A stretch of 64,000 bases of DNA from Apostichopus japonicus. Taxonomy: Eukaryota > Echinodermata > Holothuroidea > Aspidochirotida > Stichopodidae. Under the pieces are notes generated by a model. The model saw only the letters and a list, made by a program, of their open reading frames with translations, searched no databases and was not told where the DNA came from. This document shows, one piece after another, positions 25,644-57,192 of this stretch (positions within the stretch are counted from its first letter, which is position 1; each line of letters starts with the position of its first letter). Position numbers and translations under genes: made by a program. The DNA lies in NCBI RefSeq assembly GCF_037975245.1, contig NC_092562.1:11013001-11077000 (forward strand), given 5' to 3'.

Positions 25644-26535
25644 CAGGGGCGTAGCGAGCGGGGGGGGGGGGGTGTGGGGGTGTCACACCCTCCAATAATT
25701 TGGTCGCTGTCGGCAAATTTTGGGTCTGTCGGCAAAAGGAGAAAAGGTGAAGAGAGCGGAAGGGAAGAAAGAAGGAAAGCTGAATAGAGAAAAGGAGAAC
25801 GGGAGCTTCTTTATCGGTTATTTCGATTTTCCAGTTCTTCATCTGATAAACTCATTCACCAATCCAATCACCCGACGCCTGCAAGTTAAAAACCTCTCGG
25901 CAAATAACTGATAATGTCACGGCCGTCAGTATAGCTACTGTAGCCAGGCTCAGCTAGACGAGTGCCAGAATCGCCGGCAACTCAGTGAAAGAAATGGAAT
26001 TAAAGGCTTCCGTATAGGCCGCAGCCCATGAGTCGTGCTATCGTGTGACAACGTGTTGTTATTATCCTCTGTTCAGAATGACGTCATCGCAGATGTCATT
26101 CGTTCTCCGTGGAAAACTTAAGGACACGGCTCACGAATTGTACACAATTTTTAACGTTTCTCGCTTGTATATCAATGAATGTTGTTATTTCTCATCACCG
26201 GAAAGTTTGCTGAACATTTTCATCACGAAGTTTCACTATTTCAACGATCGGTGAAAGAGAAAACACAGTTCGATAATTGGTCCCAATTAATTCTTCTTCT
26301 GCCGACTGCCATAAAAATAATATCGAAATGGAAATTCTACGGTGCCAAATTTGACTTAAATAATGCACCAGATTGCATCTAAGGACGTTTCAAAACTAAA
26401 AATTTTCCAAACGGGAGGGGGACACCCCCTCCCCTTAAACCCCTCCCCCATTTCAGTCACATCTTCCAGATCCGTCGGCAAATCAAATCCTCCACACCCC
26501 CCCCCCAAAAAAAAAAAAACTTCGCTACGCCCCTG
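25644..26535. mobile_element. hAT-type MITE, 892 bp, inserted in the Penelope-like element
   Basis: The termini are CAGGGGCGTAGCGAG and CTTCGCTACGCCCCTG. TCCGCGTG is duplicated exactly (25636-25643 and 26536-26543). Removing the element plus one duplication joins the retroelement reading frame seamlessly on the minus strand, so the MITE arrived second. A G-run and an A-run lie just inside its ends. No transposase ORF is seen. Confidence 0.93.
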
Positions 26536-27400
26536 TCCGCGTGTTGCGAGATTAAGTGCCAATGTTTCAAAAGTACATTTTTCAAATGCGTGGTTTTGAT
26601 ATGGGGTGTATAGGTAAGCTTGAACACCATTGGTGGTTCCTTTTGTTTAGGTTTGGTAGTGAGGTAATGCCCACGGTTTTCAAATTTTATGCCTTTCGTG
26701 GCTGAGGCAATTTCCTCTTTCTTATAGTTACGGAGTAACAGTTTCTCTGTGAACGCATTCTTTTTCTGTAAGAAATCAGTCTCATTGTTACATAGACGTG
26801 CGTATCGTAATACTTCCCCTTTAATGAAGCCTTTAAAAGTGGCAAGTGGGTGTGCAGAGTTTCTGTCGAGGTATTGGAAGGTTTCCGTGGGTTTGGTGTA
26901 GACCTTGGTGTCTAATAACCCATTGGTTTCAAACTTTGGACCTTTGAAGATTTTCAAATCTAGGTATGTTACCTCAGTGTGTAATATTTCTACCGTAAAC
27001 TTTAAGAAGCGGTGAATTTCATTCAACCTGTTTACTAGTTGTTCAAGTTCCTGAAGTGAACCGTCGTAAAGCAATAGAATTTCATCTCTATAGCGGAGCC
27101 ATTTTAAGATTTTATTATCTGTCGGTAAAATCTGGTTTTCCAGTCTATGCATGCATGACGATATCACAGATTTCCGGAGAGGCTTGGCTACCCATGGCGC
27201 AACCGATCTTTTGTAGATAGAATTGGTTATTGAACTCGAAACAGTTTCTTGTTAAAAATAAGTTCAATTAGTTTGCGCATGGATATGGAAGATATTTTAT
27301 TTATTCCATATTCGCTTTTTTCCGCCTTTTCATAGACATATATCTAATGCCTCCTCTTGGGGAGTATTGGTATACATGGCGACGACATCGAGTGTAGCAA

Positions 27401-27427
27401 CAGGGAGTTGTTATGGATAACTCCCTG
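27401..27427. mobile_element. 27-bp palindromic micro-insertion with 7-bp duplication
   Basis: Arms CAGGGAGTT and AACTCCCTG enclose a 9-nt centre. GTAGCAA flanks it exactly on both sides (27394-27400 and 27428-27434). Deleting the palindrome and one flank restores the conserved reverse-transcriptase block around MYTN in the host retroelement, so this is an insertion and not ancestral sequence. It is too small to encode anything. Confidence 0.85.
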
Positions 27428-27609
27428 GTAGCAAGTACTACTGCTTTTGGTAACGGGGTGGCTTCCACAATTTTCAGAATGTGATTTGTGTCTTTCACAT
27501 AGGTGCTTTGTTTTAATACAACAGAAAGCAAGAAATAGTCCACAAATTCCGATAATTTTTCGGTCGGTGATCCGTTTCCGCTTATTATCGGGCCCTCCCT
27601 TAAAAATAC

Positions 27610-28474
27610 GGGGTACACCCCTCAGTCCGACAAGTTTTCAGTCCGACAAGTTTTCAGTCCGAAAATAAAATACACGTTTTCAGTCCGAAAATGAAATACA
27701 CGTTTTCAGTCCGAAAATAAAATACACGTTTTCAGTCCGAAAATGAAATACACGTTTTCAGTCCGAAAATGAAATACACGTTTTCAGTCCGAAAATGTTT
27801 TCAGTTGGGGAATGAAAGCAGTTTTAATGCCATAATATCACCAATAAACTGTAAACTGATAGTAAAGAAATCGATTGAATCTTTCGTATATACTCATAAT
27901 TGACAAATAAGGAGTAAAGTTTTAGAAAATATATTGGAATTTTCGGTCCCCCTGGGACCTTCGTCAGCAATATTGGCAGTCGAATGAAAAGTACAAAATG
28001 TAACACAATGAAAGTATGACGCTAAGTTTAAAGTGTAAATTGCATTGATGGAAGTAGAACCAAACAAACCATGACTATACAGGAAGCTGATTAAGGAGCG
28101 AAGAACGGATTACATATGTTTGTAGAACTGATAGTTGTTAAGGGGTCCCAAGTCTTTGTTGAGGCCGGTGATGTGAGACTTAATACAAAAGATTCAATCG
28201 ATTTTTTTACTATCAGTTCGGGCTGTCACCGTTTATTGGTGATATTATGGCATTAAAACTGCGTTCATTCCCTAACTGAAAACGTGTATCTCATTTTCGG
28301 ACTGAAAACGAATATTTCATTTTCAGACTGAAAACGTGTATTTCATTTTCGGACTGAAAACGTGTATTTTATTTTCGGACTGAAAACGTGTCGGACTGAA
28401 AACTCGTTTTTTCGGACTAAAAACGTGTATTTTATTTTCGGACTGAAAACGTGTCGGACTGGCAACGTGTACCC
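27610..28474. mobile_element. Foldback element with inverted arrays of a 27-bp repeat; 8-bp duplication AAAAATAC
   Basis: The left arm 27610-27886 opens with GGGTACAC then CAGTCCGACA, and continues as tandem GTTTTCAGTCCGAAAATGAA-type units of 27 bp. A 70-bp unique part ends it. The right arm 28187-28474 is its inverted copy. AAAAATAC flanks both sides (27602-27609 and 28475-28482). The 300-nt spacer (27887-28186) has Penelope-like pseudo-LTR character and a hammerhead motif. No ORF of note is present. Confidence 0.85.
27931..27975 (-). ncRNA. Hammerhead ribozyme motif of the Penelope-like type
   Basis: Read on the minus strand: stem I strand ATATTG (27973-27968), core CTGACGA (27967-27961), one A, stem II GGTCCC with loop AGG and GGGACC (27959-27945), then GAA plus AATT (a two-base-pair stem III with no loop), C at the cleavage position (27937), and the other stem I strand CAATAT (27936-27931), which pairs perfectly with ATATTG. 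All core residues of the hammerhead consensus are present. Very short stem III is a known trait of hammerheads in Penelope-like elements, thought to act as dimers. Activity is inferred from the sequence only. Confidence 0.82.
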
Positions 28475-28938
28475 AAAAATACTTCAGGTTCAAGGCGACT
28501 ACGTTGCGTTAGATAGTTTGAAACCGCCTACACCCCTTTCATTAATAAGTATATCATAATTATCTCATTGAATATATCTTGTTTTATGTTTTTTCTTAGG
28601 GTGAATCTGGTGTCATAATTTTCGCGCAAAAGAAAAAACGAATCGACGCAATAATAGTGTATCCATTGTACATGCACTGTTGGGCGTTGTTAAATATGTG
28701 TCTATCGAGAAAAAATATGTGCACAAAAAAGCGTGTCTGCAACGTTTCTGGTTTTTCTAGTTTTTGGCGAAATGTTTCACCATTTTGCATCTAAGCACTC
28801 ACAATTAACCAAAAATTTCCAAGGGGGAGGGGACAACCCCTCCCACTAGACCCCTCCCCAGGACGCAGATCACTAAAGTGCTACCATCGGGATGTCGCCC
28901 CCCCCCTTTCTCAAAATCCTGGATCCGCCCCTGGGCTT

Positions 28939-29396
28939 AAATTCCTGTAGTGAAAGCTGAGACGGTAACGAAGCATGGAAAATCAGCCTAAGATCTTTCG
29001 TTTGCGTTATGTTGACAAAATATTAAAAATATTAATAACCATTCGAGATCTCTGATTGACCTCACAGTTACACAGAATACAAACAATGACGATGAAGACA
29101 TACCTCAGGAAGAAGGGATTAAATTAAAGGAAATGTAAACTAGATAAACAATGCTGATTGATCTCAACTCAAAATGCGATCGAAAAGGTTTTCATTTATA
29201 GGCATGTGATGACCTAAAGTATTTGGAGACGAACCAACCACATTCGGTTCTAATACTACAATCTCCATGTAGTGGAGATTCTGTGTTTACATGATAGCCA
29301 TGTGTTAGGACAGGATATCCAAATGGCTTGAAGTTGTTCGAGTAGCAAACGATGCTGCACCTTTAAGTAAAAACCACATAATCCTTATCATTTTGT
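28939..29396. other. Intergenic DNA, no feature seen
   Basis: The composition is AT-rich and unremarkable, with no ORF of note. It separates the composite element from the LINE remnant. Confidence 0.4.
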
Positions 29397-29956
29397 AATA
29401 ATAATAATAATAATAATATGTGCTATTTATAAAGCGCTTTCCAATAAAATCTCAAAGCGCTGTACAGAAATAAATACCTAAAATATATCAAACAATACCA
29501 AAAATTGCACCAGGTAACTAAAAATAGCAATACAAAGAATAAAAGGAATAATTAAAACATAAGAGCAAATATTTACATTACATTACAAGTATAAAGTGTT
29601 CATATTAAACATTTAAAAAAATGTGTTTTCAAATCCCTTTTAAAATGATTAAGATTAGTTAAAGAACGGATATTTCCTGGAAGACTGTTCCAAATCATGG
29701 GGGCAGCTGCTGTGAAAGATCTCTCTCCGTAGAAGTTGGTCTTGGATTTAGAAATATTGCAAAGAAAGAGTTGTGATGAGGAGCGTAAACTACGACTTGG
29801 TTCATATTTGGTGATGAGTTCCGAAATGTAGACAGTATGGAAAAGATAAGATTTTTCTTTCATGTTTGATGATATTTTGTGCCTGTACCAGGCTAAAGCA
29901 AACTTGAATGATGTCACCATGGTAGTTGAGATGTAAACAGTTTTGATGTGATTCAT
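29397..29956 (-). mobile_element. LINE 3' end with ORF2 C-terminus
   Basis: The minus-strand ORF 29956-29600 ends with FYGERSFTAAAPMIWNSLPG, NIRSLTNLNHFKRDLKTHFF. This is the standard C-terminus of CR1/L2-like LINE ORF2. Downstream on the same strand is an AGCGCTTT..AAAGCGCT hairpin (29461-29434), then TATAAATAGC and a (TTA)n tail at 29397-29415. It is 5'-truncated, as is usual for LINE copies. Confidence 0.88.
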
Positions 29957-29959
29957 AAT

Positions 29960-30857
29960 AATTAGCTCACTTATCCGCTGTTAAGGAAACAGATTTATGT
30001 GGAGAAGAAAAAAGCCTACGTTTCTGTGACATTCTCAATACAGAGAACATTGAGTGACAGCTAAACAAACTCTCAAAACATTGAAAAGATGAATCAATGA
30101 GAAGATTATAATAGGCAAGTAAAGCTTTGGAAGAACATTTACGGAAATGGCATTAAACCTTCAAGAAAGAATAAACTTGGGTTTAGCCGGTCAAAATAGG
30201 TTACATAAACTCAACCGAACCTCGATTTGGGGCCAGAATATCGAGAAAGAGTTGTCGACTAACACTGTGGGATAATTTGGTATTTAAGATAAGTGTTGTA
30301 TGGTATGCCACCGGAATGTCCCTTCCCTTCATCTTTGTGATCAGAAACAGAACAACAGATAATGTTCGTTATGTTAATGACAATGCCTCCTGTCGGCTAC
30401 CGTCAAGATAACGATCACCGCGGGCGATATGCCTTCCCTGTCACATAGGCCTATAACCAACCGAATATGTGCAACATAGTTGACCTGCATGTGTAATGAA
30501 TCCAAGGTGATGAAAATATTGTACCATACATGTAAGGGCACATCTTGATGGCCCCGTTGACAAGATAGAAAATGGTTTCCTATATTCGTCGTGTCAAAGC
30601 TTGTAACTACGCCGTACTTATCCCGTAGAACGGTGACGTATAGACTCAGATAAACACCTCAAAGTATTGGAAAGAATTCGTTCGTGATACCGGCGTTAGC
30701 ATATATATCCAGCAGTAATAAAATCACAAAATATTAATAGTGAAGGTGGTGAGGTGTGATACCAGGTTTACTACTGAATTCGTCGTTTTCAAATTTAAGG
30801 ATTCAACTTTATACCAGTATATATACACTCTGATCGCATTCTGTGTATTCTATAACC
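29960..30857. other. Intergenic DNA, no feature seen
   Basis: No exon or repeat stands out. A possible TATA-like TATATATCC lies at about 30701-30712, roughly 150 bp before the candidate signal-peptide exon at 30858. Confidence 0.4.
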
Positions 30858-30927
30858 ATGATTCAGAAACATATGCTCCTTTCCATTATGTTGCTGTTGT
30901 GTTCACATCGTGTTATTCACACTCGAG
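30858..30927 (+). CDS. Candidate signal-peptide first exon (unassigned)
   Basis: ATG in the context AACCATGA opens 23 codons, MIQKHMLLSIMLLLCSHR then VIHTR, with a hydrophobic core typical of a signal peptide. It ends at G|GTAGGC in phase 1. The exon at 34691 is likewise a phase-1 signal-peptide exon, and the downstream exon at 44707 would accept either one. It may be an alternative first exon of that gene, the start of another gene, or chance. No cDNA evidence is available. Confidence 0.35.
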
Positions 30928-32306
30928 GTAGGCTCAACCAATTTTTTTTTCTCATTTTCCATTCACGTGACAATTTAAATTGCCTTGTGTGTTGTTGTTG
31001 TTGAAAGGATTATTATAATAACCTATATTGTTGGCTTTCGTATAAGGGTATATCGTTGAATGTTTAAGGTCTATATTAATCACACGGAATTCCTTCCTCC
31101 TGCAGTAGTGGTTTCATATGATCGAGTGTTTCCCCCTACATTGGAGATCGTTAAATAAAAAAAACTTTAACATTGAAGTTTTCTGGTAGCGGAGACAACT
31201 TTTGTCATAGATTGGTGTTAGTCCTCGCATCGTTAGTATAGTAGACTAGGCTTTAGTTTCCCAAAACCCGGCGGTGTTTCTCATGTTTTATATATGACCA
31301 GTCGTTAACGATCAAGAATAACTTATCGAATGAAAGATTCAAAGCGACGTATAGGCCTATGTTATAGGTCAGCCCCCACAACTACGTACCTCGTCAATGT
31401 CTAGTGCCCAACCATGACCTACTGGTGAATTATGTATTGATTTTTCAATACTAAACGGATATCCATACACCATATTTTAGGCTTCTAAACTGACTTAGAA
31501 CAAGGAAAGCCACTCGTTTGCACAATCCAGTGTCCCAAGACGACTCCGGACCTCGCGAACGTTATCCGTCGATTATATGAAGGCCGACTGGGGCTCTAAT
31601 TACTTGCCGTTCAGTGGTCCGGCCAACTGGTATTTGCCGTCTTGGTATCGCCAGCCCATTATCCCGGCTGCGCCTTGTTATATTTTTTGAAACTATTGAG
31701 ACTAATTGTCAAAATGTTTGTTTCTTCAATTATCGGCAAATTCACTTTTTCTTCCGAATTTTGTGGCGATCCTTTAAACGAATTGTTTGGCGACCATAAA
31801 AAGGGTCGCGGCTCCTACTTTGAATCCCAGGGGGTATATGTGATATTGCCGATTGATGTAGCGTGATAACTAAGTTGGCAATTTGTGTGATGATCTTATA
31901 GCAAAGTTGTCGAAGAAATTGAACACAGGGTTATATGACGACCTTTTTTTTTTGCTTTTGAAGTGAGGAAGGGACACGAAATTATGAACACAAGTATTCT
32001 TCAGAATTCATATCTCATGGTTATTGTAAGCAGCTTTAAAACTCAATTCCCAAATCAACCTACGTGTATGCCAGATTAACATGTATCTCATGGGGCCGTA
32101 ATGGCCCCAATGATCGGCCCCTACTCCATCTGCTCACAAGAAAAATAAGTTTGTAGTTATCGCTTCAAGTAGCAATAGAGGCCATATTGATCTTGGGACC
32201 CCTTGACCATGGGAGGTGTGGGGGGGGGAGGGCAAATACGCACTTGACCCACGTGTCTATTGGGTAATCCGACACTGCCGAAATAGGTTGAAACAGGATG
32301 GATACG

Positions 32307-32685
32307 TAGGCGTAGGAGCTCAATTTGATTTGGGGGCTGTAACGACTTGCCCGGAAAAAATATAACCAAAATATTTCGCGCCCTCTGCGCGCATTCTACC
32401 CGTTAATGTGCATATAATATAGGCATGCATCAGTTATTACATCGCATGCCAATAACATACAATCATTTTCCGTGTTATAACCCTTCCAAACTGGTTATAA
32501 TTATTGGGAAAATCGTTACAATAATAATGATAAGAAAAATATAATTTTAACCATTGAAAAACACATTGCAAATTATTTTTCTTTCAGTAGGTGCCCGACA
32601 AATTCTCAGCATATTGCCCGAATATTCACCCAAAAAAGGTTGGGGGGGGGGGGCTGCAGCCCCAGCCCCTCGCCTCCTACGTCTA
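32307..32685. mobile_element. MITE, 379 bp, with 8-bp duplication TGGATACG
   Basis: The ends are TAGGCGTAGGAG and CTCCTACGTCTA, imperfect inverted repeats. TGGATACG is duplicated exactly (32299-32306 and 32686-32693). The 8-bp duplication and TAG..CTA ends suit a hAT-type element. It has a G-run inside the right end and no ORF. Confidence 0.88.
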
Positions 32686-34690
32686 TGGATACGTTAGCTA
32701 TAGTTTGCTTACACAATATGTATATATGCATGTGATAAGAAATTAATTCTCACCCATGACAAGTTAGTTTATACACAATCTGACGAAGAGACAGTATCCT
32801 AAAAGTGATTGGTAAGCGGACAATTTTGAACTTTTTCTCTCACGACCCTCAGAATAATCAAACAAAAGAGTTCACATTTACAAGTGAAAAACAAAACAAA
32901 CAAATCCCGTAAATCGCACGTCAACGGACCATAATCAATATTCTCAATTATGACATTTGAACTCTGCGACGCTTGCGTACGGAAGCGTAGAAAGAACATC
33001 ACATTTGACCGTGCTTACACACATTGTGAAACGGTATAAACATTTGAACATTACCCGCTGTGTATACTTGCTACCATTTGAAAAAAGGGTAAACAGTTTG
33101 AAAATTACCATTGTCACATGCCTTCTATACCAAGTAGTAAAAGGGGCCCCCCCCCCAAAAAAAAAAGTAAAAACGGTATCATATTTTTATCATTTGTGTA
33201 TAGAAAGAATATCTCGTCAATACGGTAATAATCCGTTTTTGACGATTTAAAATATTTGTTTTTAGTCACTGCGATGTCCCGTATACTTTTCCTTACTTTC
33301 AAACTCATCGACGAGGCAACGAAGTACATATCTCGCTCATACCAATAAATTCCTGCCTCTGTTTATTTTAGGAGGCAAAATAGTGTCAAATGAATTTATA
33401 CAAAATCCAGAAATATATATTTCGTCAAAGTTTGCAGAAATTATTTGTGACGTCGATGACTCCAAAAAGAACCAAATGAATGAGCGTTATTTTTGGTATG
33501 CGGGTTCATCGTAATGAGTACGAGCGGGGACACATAAGGTGTTCTCTTAAAAGTCAAAGGTCAATAGAGGTGAAAGTCGGAAACTACGGTAGTCCTGAAG
33601 GGACAGGCTTACTGTGTTAGTAGCCCTATATACAATTGCGACATGTCAAACATTCGATATTTGACGAGTTTTCAAGTCACTCTAAAACGCAGCAACTCGA
33701 CAATTTGATCATTTTCGCCAAGATGTTATATACGGTATTATTGTATACATTTTAACTTTGTCAATTTTAACTAAAAATATGAAATAATATGATGCATGTA
33801 TTGTCAAGTAACGGGCAACGAAGGAGTCGTTCCATGGTGCAATGCTGCAACTCGACAAGTAGACATATTTCGTCAAGCTTTCACGTTAGCCTAACTAGTA
33901 TATCAACTCGAAAAAAAAACTCATATTTTTGACGTGATCTCATGTTAAGTGAAACGCAGCAAATGACAAGTTGCTCATTTTTCATCAAGACGTATAGCGC
34001 TAGTCGTCAACTCGACAGAAAAAATATACGAAATTTGTCAAAGATGCCGAGTTATGCGAATGAATGCTTTTATAGTCTATACACAACTCGTTTGTCCCTT
34101 CAGAGTCAACCTTGTCAATAGTATACCTCAATACGTAAAGCCTGGTTAAAACTCTGTACCACAACCGTCTATACAATATTTCCAGTTATTATTCTTTTCT
34201 CACATACAATGTATACCGCATCATACAATCAATTCCCCCAGAGAGTCCCTTACAGCCATTAGCCTATATATATCAAGAAAAAGGGAAAGAAAATGATATC
34301 GCTTAATATTTTAATTATCAACTTGTGGAGTAATTAATATACGCCGTCTACTTTGGACCATTGCAAAATGGTGAATTCAGTTGAAAGAGCTGTAAGTAGG
34401 ATTTATAATGTCAATATTTGATTAAAGGGTTCGAGGTACACCATCGCTAAACGTCTAAGCCCATTTACAGTGTTATTCATCAAGATATGCCTATATTTGC
34501 TTATCCTATGAACCCGGTTGATTTGTGTGCAATGACAGGTCGATGTAACTCCCACTGTGTTGAAGTATAACGCTTGCGCTTACTCACCAGACTAGACGAG
34601 GTTTTCTACGCACATATACATAGATATCTTTCAACCTATTTTCTTGCAAGAAAAAAATCACAATTTTCGTACTCATATCTGTGAATAAAG

Positions 34691-55582
<20,892 letters not shown>

Positions 55583-56260
55583 TACAAAGGCATTTATATA
55601 TCGCCATAACTAAAACGATATTCTATGGCGCTTTACAAGGAAAACATAAATCATACAAATGAACAAAAACAGCACCAAGACAGAAAAAAAGAAATAGAGG
55701 ATTACTTCAAGGCCTCATTAAAAAGAAGTGTCTTCAAAGCTTTTCTGAAAGAGAGAAACGTGGATTGATTAGCAACCGAAGACGGCAAGTCGTTGCACAG
55801 CTTGCCCCAGTTACAGAAAATGCACGGTTGCCAAACATTTTGTGCGGGTGGCGGAAACTTTTAAAGTAGTAGCAGATATACTTATTATACGGTATGACGA
55901 AACACAACATTTGATAATCGGGGACCTGTTTTTGAATACATTTATAAATCAAATAAAGAACCTCGAATGTAATGCATTGCTCAATGGGGAGCCAATGTAA
56001 AGTGAAAAGACAGTTGCTGGCACTGTCATATTTTCATCTGCATAGAATCAACTTCGCAGCTTGGTTTTGTATAGACTGTAAGGGAAACAGGGTACTAGAG
56101 GCAGGTAAACCGATCAGTTAAGCATTACAATAGTCAAGATAAGATATTACGAGACCCAAGAACACAGATTTACAACTTTCACAATCAAGGAACTTACGAA
56201 TCTGTCTGAGTTTGTTAAGGTTGCCACTATCAATCCCGCATTTCTCAGAAATATGTTTTT
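55583..56260 (-). mobile_element. LINE 3' end with ORF2 C-terminal remnant
   Basis: The minus-strand frames include blocks resembling the usual LINE order DYCNAL, GLPAS, LQ..QNQAAKLI (near 56140-56040) and GNRAFSVTGAS (near 55825). The 3' end has an AGCGCCATAGAAT..TTATGGCGAT hairpin (about 55635-55600) and an AT tail. Frameshifts are present. It is the same class as the copies at 17293 and 29397. Confidence 0.7.
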
Positions 56261-57192
56261 TTTTTCAGAGACAAGTTAGCGTCAAGCTGAACCCCCCAGT
56301 AGTTTAACAGATTCAACAACGTCAATATTATAATCACGCACCAAAATAGAACTAGTCTCAGTCTTGTTGTTATAGAACTGTTGACTTCCGTTTTGTTATC
56401 AGGCATCTGTAGTTTACTCTCAGTCATGATGTGTGTTGTAGAACAGGGACAGCATCTTGTTTTGTTTGTGTGTCGGAGGGAGGGGGGGGGGGCTGGGGGA
56501 GGCTGGGGCTGGGGGCTCCTGTAGGTAAGCAAGTATTTTCTTTGTTGGTAATAATAGACTTGATGTTAATCAAGACAGCAGAAAGAGTAGAAGAAGAAGA
56601 CAAGCAAATAATGTTCAGATTGGAAGCGTTTAAAAATACGAAATAAACTATTATAAAACTAAGAAGAGGAGGAAGCTAACTTTTCTGGAAGACTGTCTCA
56701 GATCGGGATATGCCACCCTCCAGAGAGGAGAACTTAGCACCGGAAAAAGAAGAAGAAAAGTCCTCCCGGTGGCTGGACTGTTGCTGGGAAGAAAACGTTA
56801 CTTCCGGATAGGACACTAGCCATGCACCGGGTTCCTTAACTCCCTCTGCAAGAGCCGAAAACCTTATCCCAGTATTAACAAGGCAAGCTTATTTAGGAAC
56901 GACTTTAAATTATTTTTAGCATATGTTTCATTAATTAAGTACTTACGATGGAGATTCTTAATAATGGGGTCAAAGGAAAAGGTTTTTTTTTTAAATTTGT
57001 TTTGTTTGAAGCAATTAGTTGGTCAGTGAGTGGGGTTTTGTTTGACCCCACAAACTACTACAGGGGAAACACCGGCAATATTATTGATCGGTAGAGAGTT
57101 AAGATCTCGAATGGATTTAATCCGTCCAAATCTCCACAAAAAAAAACTTCAAGTGAAACAAGAAGAACACAAGCGACAGCACGATTAAACTG

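Larger units (their letters stand above)
25491..27600 (-). pseudogene. Penelope-like element reverse transcriptase remnant, interrupted
   Basis: Reading the minus strand from 27600, the translation gives PIISGNGSPTEKLSEFVDYF, STYVKDTNH, a MYTN-type block, MGSQASPEIC, WLRYRDEILLLYDG, KPTETFQYLDRNSAHP and, after a MITE, LSKLFPKEPILAYKR and KNLKDLLV. These blocks are in the order known for Penelope-like (PLE) reverse transcriptases. The catalytic YxDD is YRDE, so activity is unlikely. A stop follows the MGSQASPEIC block, a 27-bp palindrome interrupts the MYTN block (27401-27427), and a MITE (25644-26535) splits the thumb region. The frame closes with TGA near 25491. I see no GIY-YIG endonuclease motif to its left. 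Confidence 0.85.
24846..28933. mobile_element. Composite element with 16-bp inverted termini, 4.1 kb, containing nested insertions
   Basis: The left end CAGGGGCGGATCCAGG and the right end CCTGGATCCGCCCCTG are perfect inverted repeats. GGCTT directly flanks both ends (24841-24845 and 28934-28938). The ends resemble hAT-type CAGGGGCG termini, but a hAT element should give 8 bp and I see only 5. The interior contains an inverted copy of about 90 bp (25150-25237 against 28475-28545, opposite strands), a Penelope-like retroelement, a MITE, a foldback element and a 27-bp palindrome. Two independent elements whose ends happen to face each other remain possible. Confidence 0.65.

Noticed and set aside
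33373-33513. Possible second exon (GGKIVSNEF.. to ..RYFWYAGSS) for the signal peptide at 30858, vaguely Ig-like
   Set aside because: Its 3' part matches a dispersed repeat also near 16350 and 24400, it reaches a stop without a donor, and 47 open codons are not improbable.
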